A DNA stretch of 64,000 bases from Pseudogemmobacter faecipullorum (lineage in GTDB: Bacteria > Pseudomonadota > Alphaproteobacteria > Rhodobacterales > Rhodobacteraceae). Below the pieces are notes generated by a model, which worked only from the letters and a program-made list of their open reading frames with translations, made no database searches and was not told where the DNA came from. The position numbers were made by a program, and so were the translations under genes. Positions 1 to 13,337 of this stretch are shown piece after piece. The DNA is taken from the NCBI RefSeq assembly GCF_020539525.1, contig NZ_JACDXX010000003.1, positions 1 to 64,000 on the forward strand. Reading direction: 5' to 3'. Each line of letters starts with the position of its first letter. The first letter of the stretch is position 1.

Positions 1-2
1 AC

Positions 3-164
3 CGCCGAAGCCGCGTCGAGACGAAGATGCATTGCGTGAAGCTGCTGGGCCAGCGGCTCATGGCTCGGGACTTCGACCGTCAGGTCGCCGAGCTCCAGGT
101 CCGCATCGCCGTCCTGAACGGCTACACCGCGCTCGGCATACCTGTCACGGAAGCCGTGGGATAA
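3..164 (+). pseudogene. IS5-family transposase, C-terminal end (cut by window edge)
   Basis: This is the last 53 residues of an open frame that enters from the left edge and stops at TAA 162-164. The residues ending [13 protein letters not shown]...[12 protein letters not shown] match, from memory, the C-terminus of IS5-family (IS427-like) transposases common in Rhodobacter and Paracoccus. The frame is not the one used by the ctrA fragment that follows. Whether the transposase is intact cannot be judged because its start lies outside the window. Confidence 0.75.
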
Positions 165-199
165 GTCTGTCCGGGGAAAGGGGAACCTCGGCCAACACG

Positions 200-219
200 C
201 GATTTGCGCAACAGAGCCC
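200..219 (+). mobile_element. Right terminal inverted repeat of the IS5-type element
   Basis: The 20 bases here, read on the minus strand, begin GGGCTCTGTTGCGCAAATCG, the typical outer end of IS5/IS427-group elements. Homology to ctrA resumes right after it, at about 220, so the element is inserted inside ctrA. The target duplication cannot be checked because the left end is not in the window. Confidence 0.7.
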
Positions 220-220
220 A

Positions 221-520
221 AAAACTGTGGAAAGCGGCGGGAAAAAAATTCATCTGACTGGTAAAGAATATCAGATGCTGGAATTGCTCTCGCTGCGCAA
301 AGGCACCACGCTGACCAAAGAAATGTTTTTAAATCATCTGTATGGCGGAATGGATGAGCCCGAGCTGAAAATCATTGATGTATTTATCTGCAAGTTGCGC
401 AAAAAACTGGGCGAGGCGACCGGCGGCGAGACCTATATCGAAACCGTCTGGGGCCGGGGCTATGTGCTGCGCGACCCGGATGTCACCAAGGAAGAGGATG
501 GCATTGCCGCCGTCGGCTGA
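221..520 (+). pseudogene. ctrA: ctrA, 3' fragment disrupted by IS insertion
   Basis: About 99 codons remain. They encode the winged-helix, OmpR-type DNA-binding domain of the cell-cycle response regulator Ctr[20 protein letters not shown], then [20 protein letters not shown] and [13 protein letters not shown] are near-identical to CtrA of other alphaproteobacteria. A normal CtrA has about 238 residues, so the whole receiver domain with its phosphorylated aspartate and the linker are gone. The frame runs upstream through the IS end to an ATG at 32, but that would add only non-homologous residues. In Rhodobacterales CtrA is usually dispensable and controls motility and gene transfer agent genes. 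A product without a receiver could not be controlled by CckA/ChpT. Confidence 0.85.
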
Positions 521-608
521 GGCTGCTGCGGCAAAGGGATCCCGGCGCGCGCGGCGTGGGGCCGGGCAGGGCTGAAATTTCCGCTGGCCGACGGGCTGCG
601 GGGCATGA

Positions 609-5020
<4,412 letters not shown>

Positions 5021-5153
5021 GGCCGGCCTCAGCCCGCCCGGACCCCAGGTCCTCTCTCTGACAGATTCTCAAGCTGAGCTGATTCTCAGCTGTTCCCCCC
5101 CCGGCGGTCACAGCCGGGGCATATAAGCCTCTGATCTGTCTTGATTTTGTTTT

Positions 5154-5178
5154 GTTCACAAATGTTCTCAAAAAGTTC
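5154..5178 (+). promoter_or_regulatory. SOS (LexA) box upstream of a small membrane-peptide gene
   Basis: GTTC at 5164-5167, seven bases, then GTTC at 5175-5178 is an exact match to the alphaproteobacterial LexA box GTTC-N7-GTTC. A third GTTC lies at 5154-5157 with six bases between. A degenerate opposite-strand copy (GAAC-N7-CAAC) follows at about 5201-5215. The box lies 65 bases before the start of the 40-codon gene at 5243 and after the recG stop. Confidence 0.8.
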
Positions 5179-5242
5179 TTTACAGGGCGGTGTTGCTGTG
5201 AGAACAATATGGCAACAAAACAACGAACAGATGGAGATGAGG

Positions 5243-5365
5243 ATGTTTGCCCGCCGTAAAGCCGCCCGCCGCAGCGCCGATCTGAACCTTGCAGAGGATG
5301 TGATCGGGGTGATTGCGCTCTTTGCGCTGCTGTTCCTGGCGCTTGGCCTGCCCGGTCCGATCTGA
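5243..5365 (+). CDS. SOS-controlled 40-residue single-pass membrane peptide
   Basis: The peptide has a basic N-terminus (MFARRKAARRSADLNLAED) and one hydrophobic helix of about 19 residues (VIGVIALFALLFLALGLP), then ends. The start at 5243 is preferred because GGAG at 5233-5236 is correctly spaced; in-frame ATGs at 5231 and 5237 are possible. It sits alone behind a consensus LexA box and is followed by a rho-independent terminator at 5489, so it looks like its own transcription unit. I do not recognise the family. In architecture and predicted control it resembles SidA of Caulobacter, a 29-residue SOS-induced inner-membrane inhibitor of division, but no sequence similarity is claimed. A damage-induced division checkpoint role is inference. 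Confidence 0.65.
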   Translation: MFARRKAARRSADLNLAEDVIGVIALFALLFLALGLPGPI

Positions 5366-5488
5366 GCGTTTTTTCCTGGAATTTCTGCCTGCGGTTTGTC
5401 CCCGGGCGCGGTTGCCTTCCTGTCCCGATCAGAAGGCCGGTTCTGCTTCTGCCTGTTCGCAGCTCCCCGCGCTCCAACCGCTCAACTG

Positions 5489-5522
5489 CCGCCGCCGTCT
5501 TCAGACGTGCGGCGGTTTTTTC
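5489..5522 (+). terminator. Rho-independent terminator
   Basis: CCGCCG 5489-5494 pairs with CGGCGG 5510-5515 and CGTCT 5496-5500 pairs with AGACG 5503-5507 around a two-base loop; six T follow at 5516-5521. It can end the transcript of the small membrane peptide, about 120 bases after its stop. Confidence 0.8.
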
Positions 5523-5559
5523 ATCACTTGCACCGGCACAATGGTGGCGGCAGGCCTTC

Positions 5560-5664
5560 GAGGGCAGAGGGCAGAGGGCAGAGGGCAGAGGGCAGAGGGC
5601 AGAGGGCAGAGGGCAGAGGGCAGAGGGCAGAGGGCAGAGGGCAGAGGGCAGAGGGCAGAGGGCA
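5560..5664. repeat. Fifteen perfect tandem copies of a 7-bp unit (GAGGGCA)
   Basis: Exactly 105 bases consist of 15 uninterrupted GAGGGCA units, followed by a partial GAGGCG. Because seven is not a multiple of three, the frames that cross it read a cyclic GQRAEGR pattern and are not real genes. The array lies in the 220-base gap between the terminator at 5522 and the stop of the Fe-S scaffold gene at 5744. Perfect identity of the units points to recent expansion. Confidence 0.97.
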
Positions 5665-5743
5665 GAGGCGCTGCGTCCGGGCGTCTGCGATGCTTTTCCC
5701 GAAGGGCCAGTGTCGGGGAAATTTGCCGGGCGCGGCCCGGCCG

Positions 5744-6181
5744 TCAGGCGCCGGCGGCGCTCAGCGCGTCGCAGCTTGCCTCAAGCGCCAGCAGGATCGA
5801 GGCATGGCGATTGGTGAATTCACGCGCGGGCGCGAGCAGGCCATAGCCCTCAAACGGCGCGTCAGGCACCGGGCCAGCCTCGCTCAGCATGGCTTTCAGC
5901 TGATCGCGGGCCTGGCGGATCTCGGCGGCGCTGCGCCCCAGAACCACCTGACCGAGGATCGCGGCCGAGGCCTGACCCAGCGCGCAGGCCCGTACATCCT
6001 GGGCGAAATCAGTGATTCGCCCCTCGTGCAGCGTCAGATCAACGGTGAGGCTCGAGCCGCAGAGCGGCGAGCGGCGTTTCGCGCTGCCCTGGGGGGCCGC
6101 GAGCCGCCCGGTCAGCGGGATATTGGCCGCCAGATCCAGAATTTGCCCTGAATAGAGCGCGATCAGATTGCTTTCACTCAT
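5744..6181 (-). CDS. Iron-sulfur cluster assembly scaffold protein (NifU N-terminal/IscU-like)
   Basis: The 145-residue product ([19 protein letters not shown]) belongs to the NifU_N/SufU-like group of alphaproteobacteria. It keeps the cysteine in SPLCGSS and the cysteine in [11 protein letters not shown], where IscU-type scaffolds hold the nascent cluster, and ends in a conserved [12 protein letters not shown] stretch. The family builds Fe-S clusters before transfer to apoproteins. ATG 6179-6181 is chosen because homology begins there; the open frame extends further upstream only into the divergent hisI promoter. No suf or isc genes are nearby, although the A-type carrier erpA is elsewhere in the window. 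Confidence 0.85.
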   Translation of the reverse strand: MSESNLIALYSGQILDLAANIPLTGRLAAPQGSAKRRSPLCGSSLTVDLTLHEGRITDFAQDVRACALGQASAAILGQVVLGRSAAEIRQARDQLKAMLSEAGPVPDAPFEGYGLLAPAREFTNRHASILLALEASCDALSAAGA

Positions 6182-6257
6182 AGCCGCGCGCCCCGGTAGC
6201 TTGCTCTCCGTCAGGGCCTGTGTAATGCCGCTGGCCGGTCGCGCCAAGGAGAAGCCG

Positions 6258-6617
6258 ATGCCTTTTGATCCTTCCAGCCTGAAATTTGACGTGAACGGCC
6301 TCTTGCCCTGCATCGCCCAGGACCATGTGAGCGGCGAGGTGCTGATGCTGGCCTGGATGAATGCCGAGGCGGTGGCCAAGACGCTCGAGACCGGCCGCGT
6401 CACCTACTGGTCGCGGTCGCGTGCCAGTTTCTGGATCAAGGGCGAAAGCTCGGGCCATGTGCAAAAGCTGATCGAGCTGCGCCTTGATTGCGACCGTGAC
6501 TGCCTGCTGGCCCTGGTCGAACAGCAGGGCCCGGCCTGCCATACCAACCGCCGCTCGTGTTTCTATACCGCGATCCGGGCGGGGGAAGAGCAGATCCTGA
6601 GTGCCCCGATCGCCTGA
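6258..6617 (+). CDS. hisI: Phosphoribosyl-AMP cyclohydrolase HisI
   Basis: This enzyme hydrolyses phosphoribosyl-AMP, the third step of histidine biosynthesis, in the cytosol. The 119-residue protein has the zinc/magnesium motif DCDRDC, the ACHTNRRSCFY motif with two further conserved cysteines, and WSRSRASFWIKGESSG for substrate binding. It is the single-domain form without the HisE pyrophosphohydrolase. The ATG at 6258 has AAGGAG seven bases upstream; the longer open frame from 6168 is upstream sequence. It stands alone, convergent with gluQ 11 bases downstream. Confidence 0.96.
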   Translation: MPFDPSSLKFDVNGLLPCIAQDHVSGEVLMLAWMNAEAVAKTLETGRVTYWSRSRASFWIKGESSGHVQKLIELRLDCDRDCLLALVEQQGPACHTNRRSCFYTAIRAGEEQILSAPIA

Positions 6618-6628
6618 ACCGCGCGGGT

Positions 6629-7459
6629 TCAGCGGCGGGGCGGAAAGCCTGCCATGGCCCGGATTTCCGCCGGGCTGCTGCCATCGGCGCGGTATTTCGC
6701 CAGCGCCCGGGCATCATCGCGCTTGGCCAGCCTTCTGCCCGCCGCATCGCGGATCAGCGCATGGTGGTGATAATCCGGCGTCGGCAGCGCCAGCAGCTTC
6801 TGCAGCAGCACATGCAGGGCGGTTGCCTCGAACAGATCGGCGCCGCGCGTCACCTCGGTAATGCCCTGGGCGGCGTCATCGACCACGACCGAGAGATGGT
6901 AAGAGGTGCCGATATCGCGCCTGGCGAGGATGATATCGCCGATCCCCGTCACCATTTCCCCGGCAGTATAGCGGTAGATCCCGGGGCTTGTGCCGGTCTC
7001 GGTAAAGCTGATCCTGCCCCCGGCTGCCTGCATCGCTTTGGCCATATTCAGCCGGATCGCGCCGTCTTTATACCCCTGATCGCGGCAGGTGCCGGGATAG
7101 ACCGGGCCATCGGGGCCGGACATCGGCGCGCCCTCCTGGGGCGCCGAGAGCGCGGCTTTGATATCGCCGCGGCTGCAGTGGCAGCCATAGGTCAGCCCCT
7201 GGGCGCTCAGCTGATCAAGCGCCGCCTGGTAGAGCGCCATCCGTTCTGACTGGCGCAGCACCGGATCTTCCCAGCGCAGCCCCAGCCAGGCCAGATCCTG
7301 ATAAATCGCCGCCTCATACTCCGGGCGCGAGCGGGCCTGGTCGATATCCTCGATGCGCAACAGCAACCGCTCGCCACGCGCGGCGGCGACCAGGGCGGCG
7401 CAGGCATGGCCCAGATGCAAAGGGCCGGTGGGTGAGGGTGCAAAGCGCGTGACCCTCAC
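6629..7459 (-). CDS. gluQ: Glutamyl-Q tRNA(Asp) synthetase GluQ
   Basis: GluQ attaches glutamate to the queuosine at the wobble base of tRNA(Asp). It is a 276-residue truncated glutamyl-tRNA synthetase: class I signature PLHLGH (residues 13-18), zinc ligands C93, C95, Y121 and C125, and LAKRDDA in place of KMSKS; no anticodon-binding domain follows. The start is GTG 7457-7459, five bases after the trmFO stop, so both probably share a transcript. Two tRNA-modification enzymes are thus adjacent. Confidence 0.93.
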   Translation of the reverse strand: MRVTRFAPSPTGPLHLGHACAALVAAARGERLLLRIEDIDQARSRPEYEAAIYQDLAWLGLRWEDPVLRQSERMALYQAALDQLSAQGLTYGCHCSRGDIKAALSAPQEGAPMSGPDGPVYPGTCRDQGYKDGAIRLNMAKAMQAAGGRISFTETGTSPGIYRYTAGEMVTGIGDIILARRDIGTSYHLSVVVDDAAQGITEVTRGADLFEATALHVLLQKLLALPTPDYHHHALIRDAAGRRLAKRDDARALAKYRADGSSPAEIRAMAGFPPRR

Positions 7460-7464
7460 CGGAT

Positions 7465-8802
7465 TTATCCCAGCCAGGCCGTGAAGGCCTCTTTCGCGCG
7501 GTCGGTATAGGCCTTGTAGCGGTCCTTGCGGCCGCGCCGCCCGCCTTTGGCATCAATCGGCGGGAAAAGCCCGAAATTCACATTCATCGGCTGGAAAGTC
7601 TTCGCCTCGGCCCCGCCGGTAATATGGGTGATCAGCGCGCCCATCGCGGTTTCGGGCGGCGGCGGCGGCAGGTCCTGGCCCTTGATCTGGGCGGCGGCCA
7701 TCCGGCCTGCGAGCAGACCCATGGCAGCCGATTCCACATAGCCCTCCACCCCGGTCACCTGACCGGCAAAGCGGATATGCGGTTTCGATTTCAGCCGCAT
7801 CTGCTGGTCGAGCAGGCTCGGCGAATTCAGGAAAGTATTGCGGTGAATGCCGCCCAACCGGGCGAAAGAAGCATCTTGCAGGCCGGGAATCATTTTGAAA
7901 ACAGCGGTTTGCGCGCCATATTTCATCTTGGTCTGGAAGCCGACGATATTATAGAGCGTGCCAAGCGCATTGTCGCGCCGCAGCTGCACCACCGCCCAGG
8001 CCTTTTCCTCGGGCCGGTGCGGATTGGTCAGGCCGATCGGCTTCATCGGACCAAAGCGCAGGGTCTCGCGGCCGCGTTCGGCCATGACCTCAATCGGCAG
8101 GCAGCCGTCGAAATAGCCCGCCGTCTCGCCTTCGCGGAATTCGGTTTTCTCAGCCGCCAGAAGCGCGTCGATAAAGGCCTCATATTGCTCGCGGTTCATC
8201 GGGCAGTTGATATAGGCCTTCTGCTCCTCCTCGGTCTCGCCCTTGTCATAGCGCGATTGCCGCCAGGCCACCGACATATCGATGCTTTCGGCATAGACAA
8301 TCGGCGCGATGGCATCAAAGAACGCCAGGCTTTCGGCCCCGGTCTCGGCCTGAATGGCCTTGGCCAGCGCGCCCGAGGTCAGCGGGCCGGTGGCGATGAT
8401 CCACTGGCCGCTCTCGGGCAGCTCTGCAATCTCGCCCGGGGCGAATTCGATCAGCGGATGGGCGCGCAGCCGTTCGGAAACCGCCGCCGAGAAAGCGTCG
8501 CGGTCAACGGCAAGGGCACCACCTGCGGGCAGTTTATGATGCTCGGCCATGGCCATGATCAGACCATTCGCCGCCCGCATCTCCCAGTGCAGAAGGCCGA
8601 CGGCATTTCGCTCGTCATCATCTGAGCGGAAGGAATTGGAGCAGACCATCTCGGCGAAATCGCCGGTGCGATGGGCGAAGGTCCCGACAGCGGGACGCAT
8701 CTCATGAAGAACCACCGGCACGCCCGCTTCAGCCGCCTGCCAGGCCGCCTCAGATCCGGCCATGCCGCCGCCGATGATGTGAAGTTTTTCCATGCCCTGC
8801 AT
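7465..8802 (-). CDS. trmFO: Folate-dependent tRNA (uracil-54-C5)-methyltransferase TrmFO
   Basis: TrmFO makes ribothymidine 54 in the T-loop of tRNAs with methylene-tetrahydrofolate and FAD. The N-terminal dinucleotide motif [14 protein letters not shown] binds FAD, and [20 protein letters not shown] and [13 protein letters not shown] are family signatures. The length of 445 residues is normal. Translation could begin at ATG 8802 or the in-frame ATG at 8793, which would drop three residues. It is followed closely by gluQ. Confidence 0.94.
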   Translation of the reverse strand: MQGMEKLHIIGGGMAGSEAAWQAAEAGVPVVLHEMRPAVGTFAHRTGDFAEMVCSNSFRSDDDERNAVGLLHWEMRAANGLIMAMAEHHKLPAGGALAVDRDAFSAAVSERLRAHPLIEFAPGEIAELPESGQWIIATGPLTSGALAKAIQAETGAESLAFFDAIAPIVYAESIDMSVAWRQSRYDKGETEEEQKAYINCPMNREQYEAFIDALLAAEKTEFREGETAGYFDGCLPIEVMAERGRETLRFGPMKPIGLTNPHRPEEKAWAVVQLRRDNALGTLYNIVGFQTKMKYGAQTAVFKMIPGLQDASFARLGGIHRNTFLNSPSLLDQQMRLKSKPHIRFAGQVTGVEGYVESAAMGLLAGRMAAAQIKGQDLPPPPPETAMGALITHITGGAEAKTFQPMNVNFGLFPPIDAKGGRRGRKDRYKAYTDRAKEAFTAWLG

Positions 8803-8824
8803 CTAGCCCCGGGGGGCGCGCAGT

Positions 8825-9142
8825 TCAACTGCCCTGAGAGGCTGCGGCGAAAAGCGCGGCGCGCTCGGCGGCGATAAAGGCGTCATGATCCGCGATCACC
8901 AGGCCAAGCGCAGCAGCATGATCGAAAAAGCCCCGGGCGGGCAGGCCAGAGCCCAGCCTTGCGCGGCAGAGCGCGGCGCGCAGCGGGCGTCGGGCGGCCA
9001 GATCTGCCTGCATCAGCGTCTCAAGCGCACTGGTCAGCGCAGCCATCCGCAGGCCCAAATCGCGGGCAAGGCTGCCATAAGAGATGGTTTCGCCCGCCGC
9101 CGCGAGGGCGGCGAGCCGTGTTTCAAGCGCGCTCAGGCTCAC
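8825..9142 (-). CDS. Hypothetical protein overlapping the gyrA stop codon
   Basis: The 105-residue product starts at GTG 9140-9142, overlapping the gyrA TGA by four bases, so it is translationally coupled to gyrA. The first half ([26 protein letters not shown]) looks like a winged-helix fold, and the second half has a [22 protein letters not shown] motif that I think recurs in Rhodobacterales neighbours. It has no membrane segment. I do not recognise a function; small size and coupling to gyrase suggest a cytosolic DNA-related or regulatory role, which is only inference. Confidence 0.6.
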   Translation of the reverse strand: MSLSALETRLAALAAAGETISYGSLARDLGLRMAALTSALETLMQADLAARRPLRAALCRARLGSGLPARGFFDHAAALGLVIADHDAFIAAERAALFAAASQGS

Positions 9143-11973
9143 GCCTCAGGGCCGGTTTCCGGAGCCTTCGGAGTGCCGGGGCCGTCAGTCGGGGCGGGGC
9201 TGTCAGTTGGGGCGGGGCTGGCAGCGTGAGCGCTGGCCTCGATGATTTCCGCCTCGCCCACCTCATCGGCCTGCTCACCGATGCGGGCGACCGAGACCAC
9301 CTCTTCCTCGCCGCCGGTATTGAGCACCTTCACCCCACCCGCCGAACGCGAGCGGAACGAGATCTGATCGACCGGCACCCGGATCGACTGACCCGAAGAG
9401 GTGGCGAGCATGATCTGATCCGAGAGATCGACCGGGAAAGAGGCCACCAGATTACCGCCGGGCATGGCTTTGGCAAAGGCGGTGACGCCCTGGCCGCCGC
9501 GACCGCGCACCGGGTAATCATGGCTGGACGAAAGTTTCCCCAGACCGCGGGCGGTGATGGTCAGGATCAGGTCTTCGGCCGCCGACATCTCAGCATAGCG
9601 TTCGGTTGAAAGCTGGCCTTCGGCTGCGCCATCTTCTTCCTCATCCGCCGCTTCATCCTCGGTCACGCCCGCCATAAGGCGGCGCTGCTTCAGATAGGCG
9701 GCCCGTTCAGCCGGATCGGCCTCGAAATGGCGGATGACCGACATCGAGACGACCTTATCCCCGCCCTGCAGGCGGATGCCGCGCACCCCGGTCGAGCCGC
9801 GCGATTTGAACACCCGGATCTCGGTCGTGGGGAAGCGGATCGCCCGGCCACCGGCGGTGACCAGCATCACATCGTCATTCTCATCGGCAATTGCGGCATT
9901 CACCAGCGTCACGCCTTCGGGCAGGTTCATCGCGATCTTGCCGTTGCGTTTGACATTGGTGAAGTCCGACAGATCGTTCTGACGCACATCGCCATCCGAG
10001 GTGGCGAAGACGATCTGCAGATCGGCCCATTCTTCCTCGGCCACATCCACCGGCATCAGCGCGGCGATGGAGACCCCGGTCTCGATCGGCAGGATATTGA
10101 CCAGGGCTTTGCCTTTGGCATTGCGCCCCGCCACCGGCAGACGCCAGGTCTTGAGCTTATAGACCATGCCCGAGGTGGTGAAGAACAACAGCCAGGTATG
10201 GGTATTGGCGACGAAGAGCGTGGTGACCACGTCATCTTCCTTGGTCTGCATCGACGAGAGGCCCTTACCGCCGCGGTTTTGCTGGCGGAATTCGGCCAGC
10301 GGCGTGCGCTTGATATAACCGCCGGAGGTGATGGTCACGACCATATCCTCACGCTCGATCAGATCCTCGATATCCATATCGCCTTCCCAGTCGGCGATCT
10401 CGGTGCGGCGCGGCACGGCGAACAGGGCTTTCACCTCGTTCAGCTCGTCAGAGATGATGCCCATGATCCGGTCGCGCGAGCCGAGGATTTCGAGGTAATC
10501 CTTGATCTTCGCCGCCAGCTCTTCCAGCTCATCGGTGACTTCCTTGACCCCGATCGCGGTCAGGCGCTGCAGGCGCAGCTCGAGAATGGCGCGGGCCTGA
10601 ATCTCCGAGAGATTATAGGTGCCATCCTCGTTCATCTTATGCGAGGGATCGTCGATCAGGCGGATATAGGGCGCGATATCCATGGCCGGCCAGCGCCGGG
10701 TCATCAGCCGCTCGCGCGCTTCGGCCGGATCAGCCGAAGAGCGGATGGTGGCGACGATCTCATCGACATTCGAGACGGCGACGGCCAGACCGCAGAGAAT
10801 ATGGCTGCGCTCGCGCGCTTTACGCAGCTCAAAGGCGGTGCGGCGGGCCACAACTTCCTCGCGGAAGCTGATGAAATGCACGAGGAAATCGCGCAAAGTC
10901 AGCACTTCGGGCCGGCCACCGTTCAGCGCCAGCATATTGCAGCCGAAATAGACCTGCATCGGGGTAAAGCGCCAGAGCTGGTTCAGCACCACTTCCGGCG
11001 TGGCATCGCGCTTCAGCTCGATCACCACCCGCACGCCAACGCGGTCGGATTCATCGGCGACCGAGGCAATGCCCTCAATGCGTTTTTCGCGCACCGCTTC
11101 GGCGATCTTTTCGATCATCGAAGCCTTGTTCACCTGATAGGGGATCTCATCAACGATGATCGCCCAGCGGTCCTTGCGCAGCTCTTCGGTATGGGTTTTG
11201 GCGCGGATGATCACCGAGCCGCGCCCCTCGAGATAGGCTTTACGCGCGCCGGAGCGGCCAAGGATCTGCCCGCCGGTGGGGAAATCCGGGGCCGGGATGA
11301 TCTCCATCAGCTGTTCGGTCGAAATATCGGGATTGCCGATCATGGCCAGCGTGGCATCGACCACCTCGCCAAGGTTATGCGGCGGAATATTGGTCGCCAT
11401 GCCGACGGCGATACCGCCGGCGCCATTGACCAGCATATTGGGGAAACGCGCCGGCAGCACCGTGGGCTCGCGGTCCTTGCCGTCGTAATTGTCCTGGAAA
11501 TCGACGGTATCTTTGTCGATATCGGCCATCAGGAAGGCCGAGGGCTTGTCCATCCGCACTTCGGTATAGCGCATGGCCGCAGCCATATCGCCATCCATCG
11601 AGCCGAAATTGCCCTGACCATCGAGCAGTTTCAGCGACATCGAGAAGGGCTGCGCCATCCGCACCAGCGCATCATAGATCGAGCTGTCGCCATGCGGGTG
11701 ATATTTCCCCATTGTGTCGCCAACCGGACGCGCCGATTTGCGATAGCTCTTGTCATGGGTATTGCCGGATTCGTGCATGGCGAAGAGAATACGCCGGTGC
11801 ACCGGCTTCATCCCGTCGCGCAGGTCAGGGATCGCGCGGCTGACGATCACGCTCATCGCGTAATCGAGATAAGCGGTCCGCATTTCCTGCGTGATATCGA
11901 CCTGGGGGCCGTCCCAGACCGGTTTTTCCGGCTGTTCGGCTGCGTTTTCAATATCTTCCGGAATGTCCGCCAC
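9139..11973 (-). CDS. gyrA: DNA gyrase subunit A
   Basis: GyrA cuts and reseals DNA in the gyrase A2B2 complex, introducing negative supercoils. With the GTG 11971-11973 start it has 944 residues: the catalytic tyrosine is Y136 in AMRYTEV, and the quinolone region is [15 protein letters not shown] with serines at 97-98 and aspartate 101, the sensitive-type residues. Six-bladed C-terminal repeats follow, with an acidic insertion ([16 protein letters not shown]) and a proline/threonine-rich tail. GTG is preferred because AGAAGG lies just upstream; ATG 12006 lacks a ribosome site. The product works with GyrB, which is not in this window. Confidence 0.96.
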   Translation of the reverse strand: MADIPEDIENAAEQPEKPVWDGPQVDITQEMRTAYLDYAMSVIVSRAIPDLRDGMKPVHRRILFAMHESGNTHDKSYRKSARPVGDTMGKYHPHGDSSIYDALVRMAQPFSMSLKLLDGQGNFGSMDGDMAAAMRYTEVRMDKPSAFLMADIDKDTVDFQDNYDGKDREPTVLPARFPNMLVNGAGGIAVGMATNIPPHNLGEVVDATLAMIGNPDISTEQLMEIIPAPDFPTGGQILGRSGARKAYLEGRGSVIIRAKTHTEELRKDRWAIIVDEIPYQVNKASMIEKIAEAVREKRIEGIASVADESDRVGVRVVIELKRDATPEVVLNQLWRFTPMQVYFGCNMLALNGGRPEVLTLRDFLVHFISFREEVVARRTAFELRKARERSHILCGLAVAVSNVDEIVATIRSSADPAEARERLMTRRWPAMDIAPYIRLIDDPSHKMNEDGTYNLSEIQARAILELRLQRLTAIGVKEVTDELEELAAKIKDYLEILGSRDRIMGIISDELNEVKALFAVPRRTEIADWEGDMDIEDLIEREDMVVTITSGGYIKRTPLAEFRQQNRGGKGLSSMQTKEDDVVTTLFVANTHTWLLFFTTSGMVYKLKTWRLPVAGRNAKGKALVNILPIETGVSIAALMPVDVAEEEWADLQIVFATSDGDVRQNDLSDFTNVKRNGKIAMNLPEGVTLVNAAIADENDDVMLVTAGGRAIRFPTTEIRVFKSRGSTGVRGIRLQGGDKVVSMSVIRHFEADPAERAAYLKQRRLMAGVTEDEAADEEEDGAAEGQLSTERYAEMSAAEDLILTITARGLGKLSSSHDYPVRGRGGQGVTAFAKAMPGGNLVASFPVDLSDQIMLATSSGQSIRVPVDQISFRSRSAGGVKVLNTGGEEEVVSVARIGEQADEVGEAEIIEASAHAASPAPTDSPAPTDGPGTPKAPETGPEA

Positions 11974-12019
11974 GATCTGCCTTCTCTTGCCCTGAGGGGC
12001 CTTCATTTGGTTGGCTAAA

Positions 12020-12049
12020 AGCCTACACCATACCAGCGCCAGGGTGCAA
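12020..12049 (-). promoter_or_regulatory. Possible promoter of gyrA
   Basis: On the minus strand TTGCAC (12044-12049) and TAGGCT (12020-12025) are separated by 18 bases, a reasonable sigma-70-type pair about 50 bases before the preferred gyrA start. Confidence 0.35.
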
Positions 12050-12170
12050 TGGCAGCGGATCCGCGAGGGCCAGGATCAGCCGGGCGCCAAGCCTTCGCCG
12101 GGGGCCCGGGGCCCGGGCAGGGCGCGGCCGGGACTTGTGGCCCCGGCTTTGCGGATCTAAATCAGCGCCT

Positions 12171-13220
12171 ATGAATAAGCGCATTTCCCCTGAAAAACCG
12201 GCCCTGACCACGGTGAGTGATCTTCTGCGCGAGGGTCTGGCCGAGCCCGGAGCAGCGGAGGTGCTGGAAAAAGTCACCGCCTCGTTCCGGATGCGCATCT
12301 CCGGGGCGATGCGGGCCGCAGCTGATCTGGCCGGGCCGGGGGTGGCGGATCAGTTCCTGCCCGCCGCGTCTGAGCTGCAGATCCTGCCCGAAGAGCTGGC
12401 CGATCCGATCGGCGATGATGTGCACCGCCCGGTCGAGGGGCTGACGCATCGCTATCCGGACCGGGTGATCCTGCATGCGACGCAAAGCTGCGAGGTCTAT
12501 TGCCGGTTCTGTTTCCGCCGTGAGGCGGTGGGCGAGACCGGACAGCTGGCCGAGGAGGAGTTTCGCCGGGTGCTGGCCTATCTGGCGGATCATCCGCAGA
12601 TCCATGAGGTGATCCTGACCGGCGGCGATCCGCTGGTGCTCTCGCCGCGCCGGATCGGCGCGATGCTTGAGCGGCTCTCGGCCATAGAATCGGTTCAGGT
12701 GATCCGCTTCCACAGCCGCATTCCGGTGGTGGCGCCAGAGAAGATCAGCCCGGAACTGATCGCGGCTTTGCAGGTGCGCCCGGCGGTCTGGATGGTGGTC
12801 CATACCAATCACCCCGGCGAAATCACCCCCGAGGCCGAAGAGGGGTTCCTGCGCCTCGCGCGGGCCGGGATCCCGCTGTTGTCGCAGACCGTGCTGCTCA
12901 GGGGGATCAATGCCGACCCGGATGTGCTTGAGGCTTTGTTTCGCGCCCTGATCCGCAACCGGGTCAAACCCTATTACCTGCATCATCCCGACCTGGCCAA
13001 AGGCACCGGGCATTTCCGGCTGTCGATTGCCGAGGGACAGAAGATCTTCGCCGCCCTGCGCGGCCGGATCTCGGGTACGGCTCTGCCGACCTATGTGCTC
13101 GATATTCCGGGCGGTTTTGGCAAAGTGCCGATCGGGCCGGGCTATCTGGAGCCCCAGGGCGAGGGGCGCTGGATCGTCACCGATCCGAATGGCGGGCGCC
13201 ATGATTACCGCGATCTGTAA
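12171..13220 (+). CDS. Lysine 2,3-aminomutase-like radical SAM protein (EpmB-type)
   Basis: This 349-residue protein has the radical-SAM cluster CEVYCRFCFRR, PLP-site and core motifs of the KamA family (EVILTGGDPLVLS, VHTNHPGEI, KPYYLHHPDLAKGTGHFRL). At this length it lacks the C-terminal zinc region of true KamA and resembles EpmB, which converts alpha- to beta-lysine for modification of elongation factor P. The CRFCFRR spelling is also EpmB-like. No epmA or efp gene is nearby, so the EF-P role is inference. ATG 12171 is chosen since homology starts soon after. Confidence 0.85.
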   Translation: MNKRISPEKPALTTVSDLLREGLAEPGAAEVLEKVTASFRMRISGAMRAAADLAGPGVADQFLPAASELQILPEELADPIGDDVHRPVEGLTHRYPDRVILHATQSCEVYCRFCFRREAVGETGQLAEEEFRRVLAYLADHPQIHEVILTGGDPLVLSPRRIGAMLERLSAIESVQVIRFHSRIPVVAPEKISPELIAALQVRPAVWMVVHTNHPGEITPEAEEGFLRLARAGIPLLSQTVLLRGINADPDVLEALFRALIRNRVKPYYLHHPDLAKGTGHFRLSIAEGQKIFAALRGRISGTALPTYVLDIPGGFGKVPIGPGYLEPQGEGRWIVTDPNGGRHDYRDL

Positions 13221-13229
13221 GGCAAAGGC

Positions 13230-13335
13230 CGGGGGCCAGCCCCCGGTCCCCCGGGAGATTTCCCGACAGATGAAAAATGCGCAGATTTCATCTGTCTCTT
13301 AAATATCCCGGGGTCCGGGGCAGCGCCCCGGCCTC
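13230..13335. repeat. Nested palindromic intergenic repeat (GACAGATGAAA family)
   Basis: Between two convergent genes lies GACAGATGAAA (from 13265) facing TTTCATCTGTC (to about 13299), enclosed by a second imperfect pair (CCCGGGAGATTT and AAATATCCCGGG) and C/G-rich arms. The same core occurs as a perfect 24-bp inverted repeat at 37200-37257. It may fold as a bidirectional terminator; there is no clear T-run. Confidence 0.7.
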
Positions 13336-13337
13336 TT

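Noticed and set aside
5064-5091. Hairpin and direct repeat after recG (AGCTGA/TCAGCT, GATTCTCA twice)
   Set aside because: The stem is only six pairs without a T-run, too weak to call a terminator.
5560-5664. Heptamer array considered as a CRISPR or as coding repeat
   Set aside because: There are no spacers, and the unit length shifts frame each copy, so neither a CRISPR nor a repeat protein is supported.
9727-12018. A 763-codon plus-strand frame opposite gyrA
   Set aside because: Pure antisense of gyrA with no domain; gyrA identity is beyond doubt.
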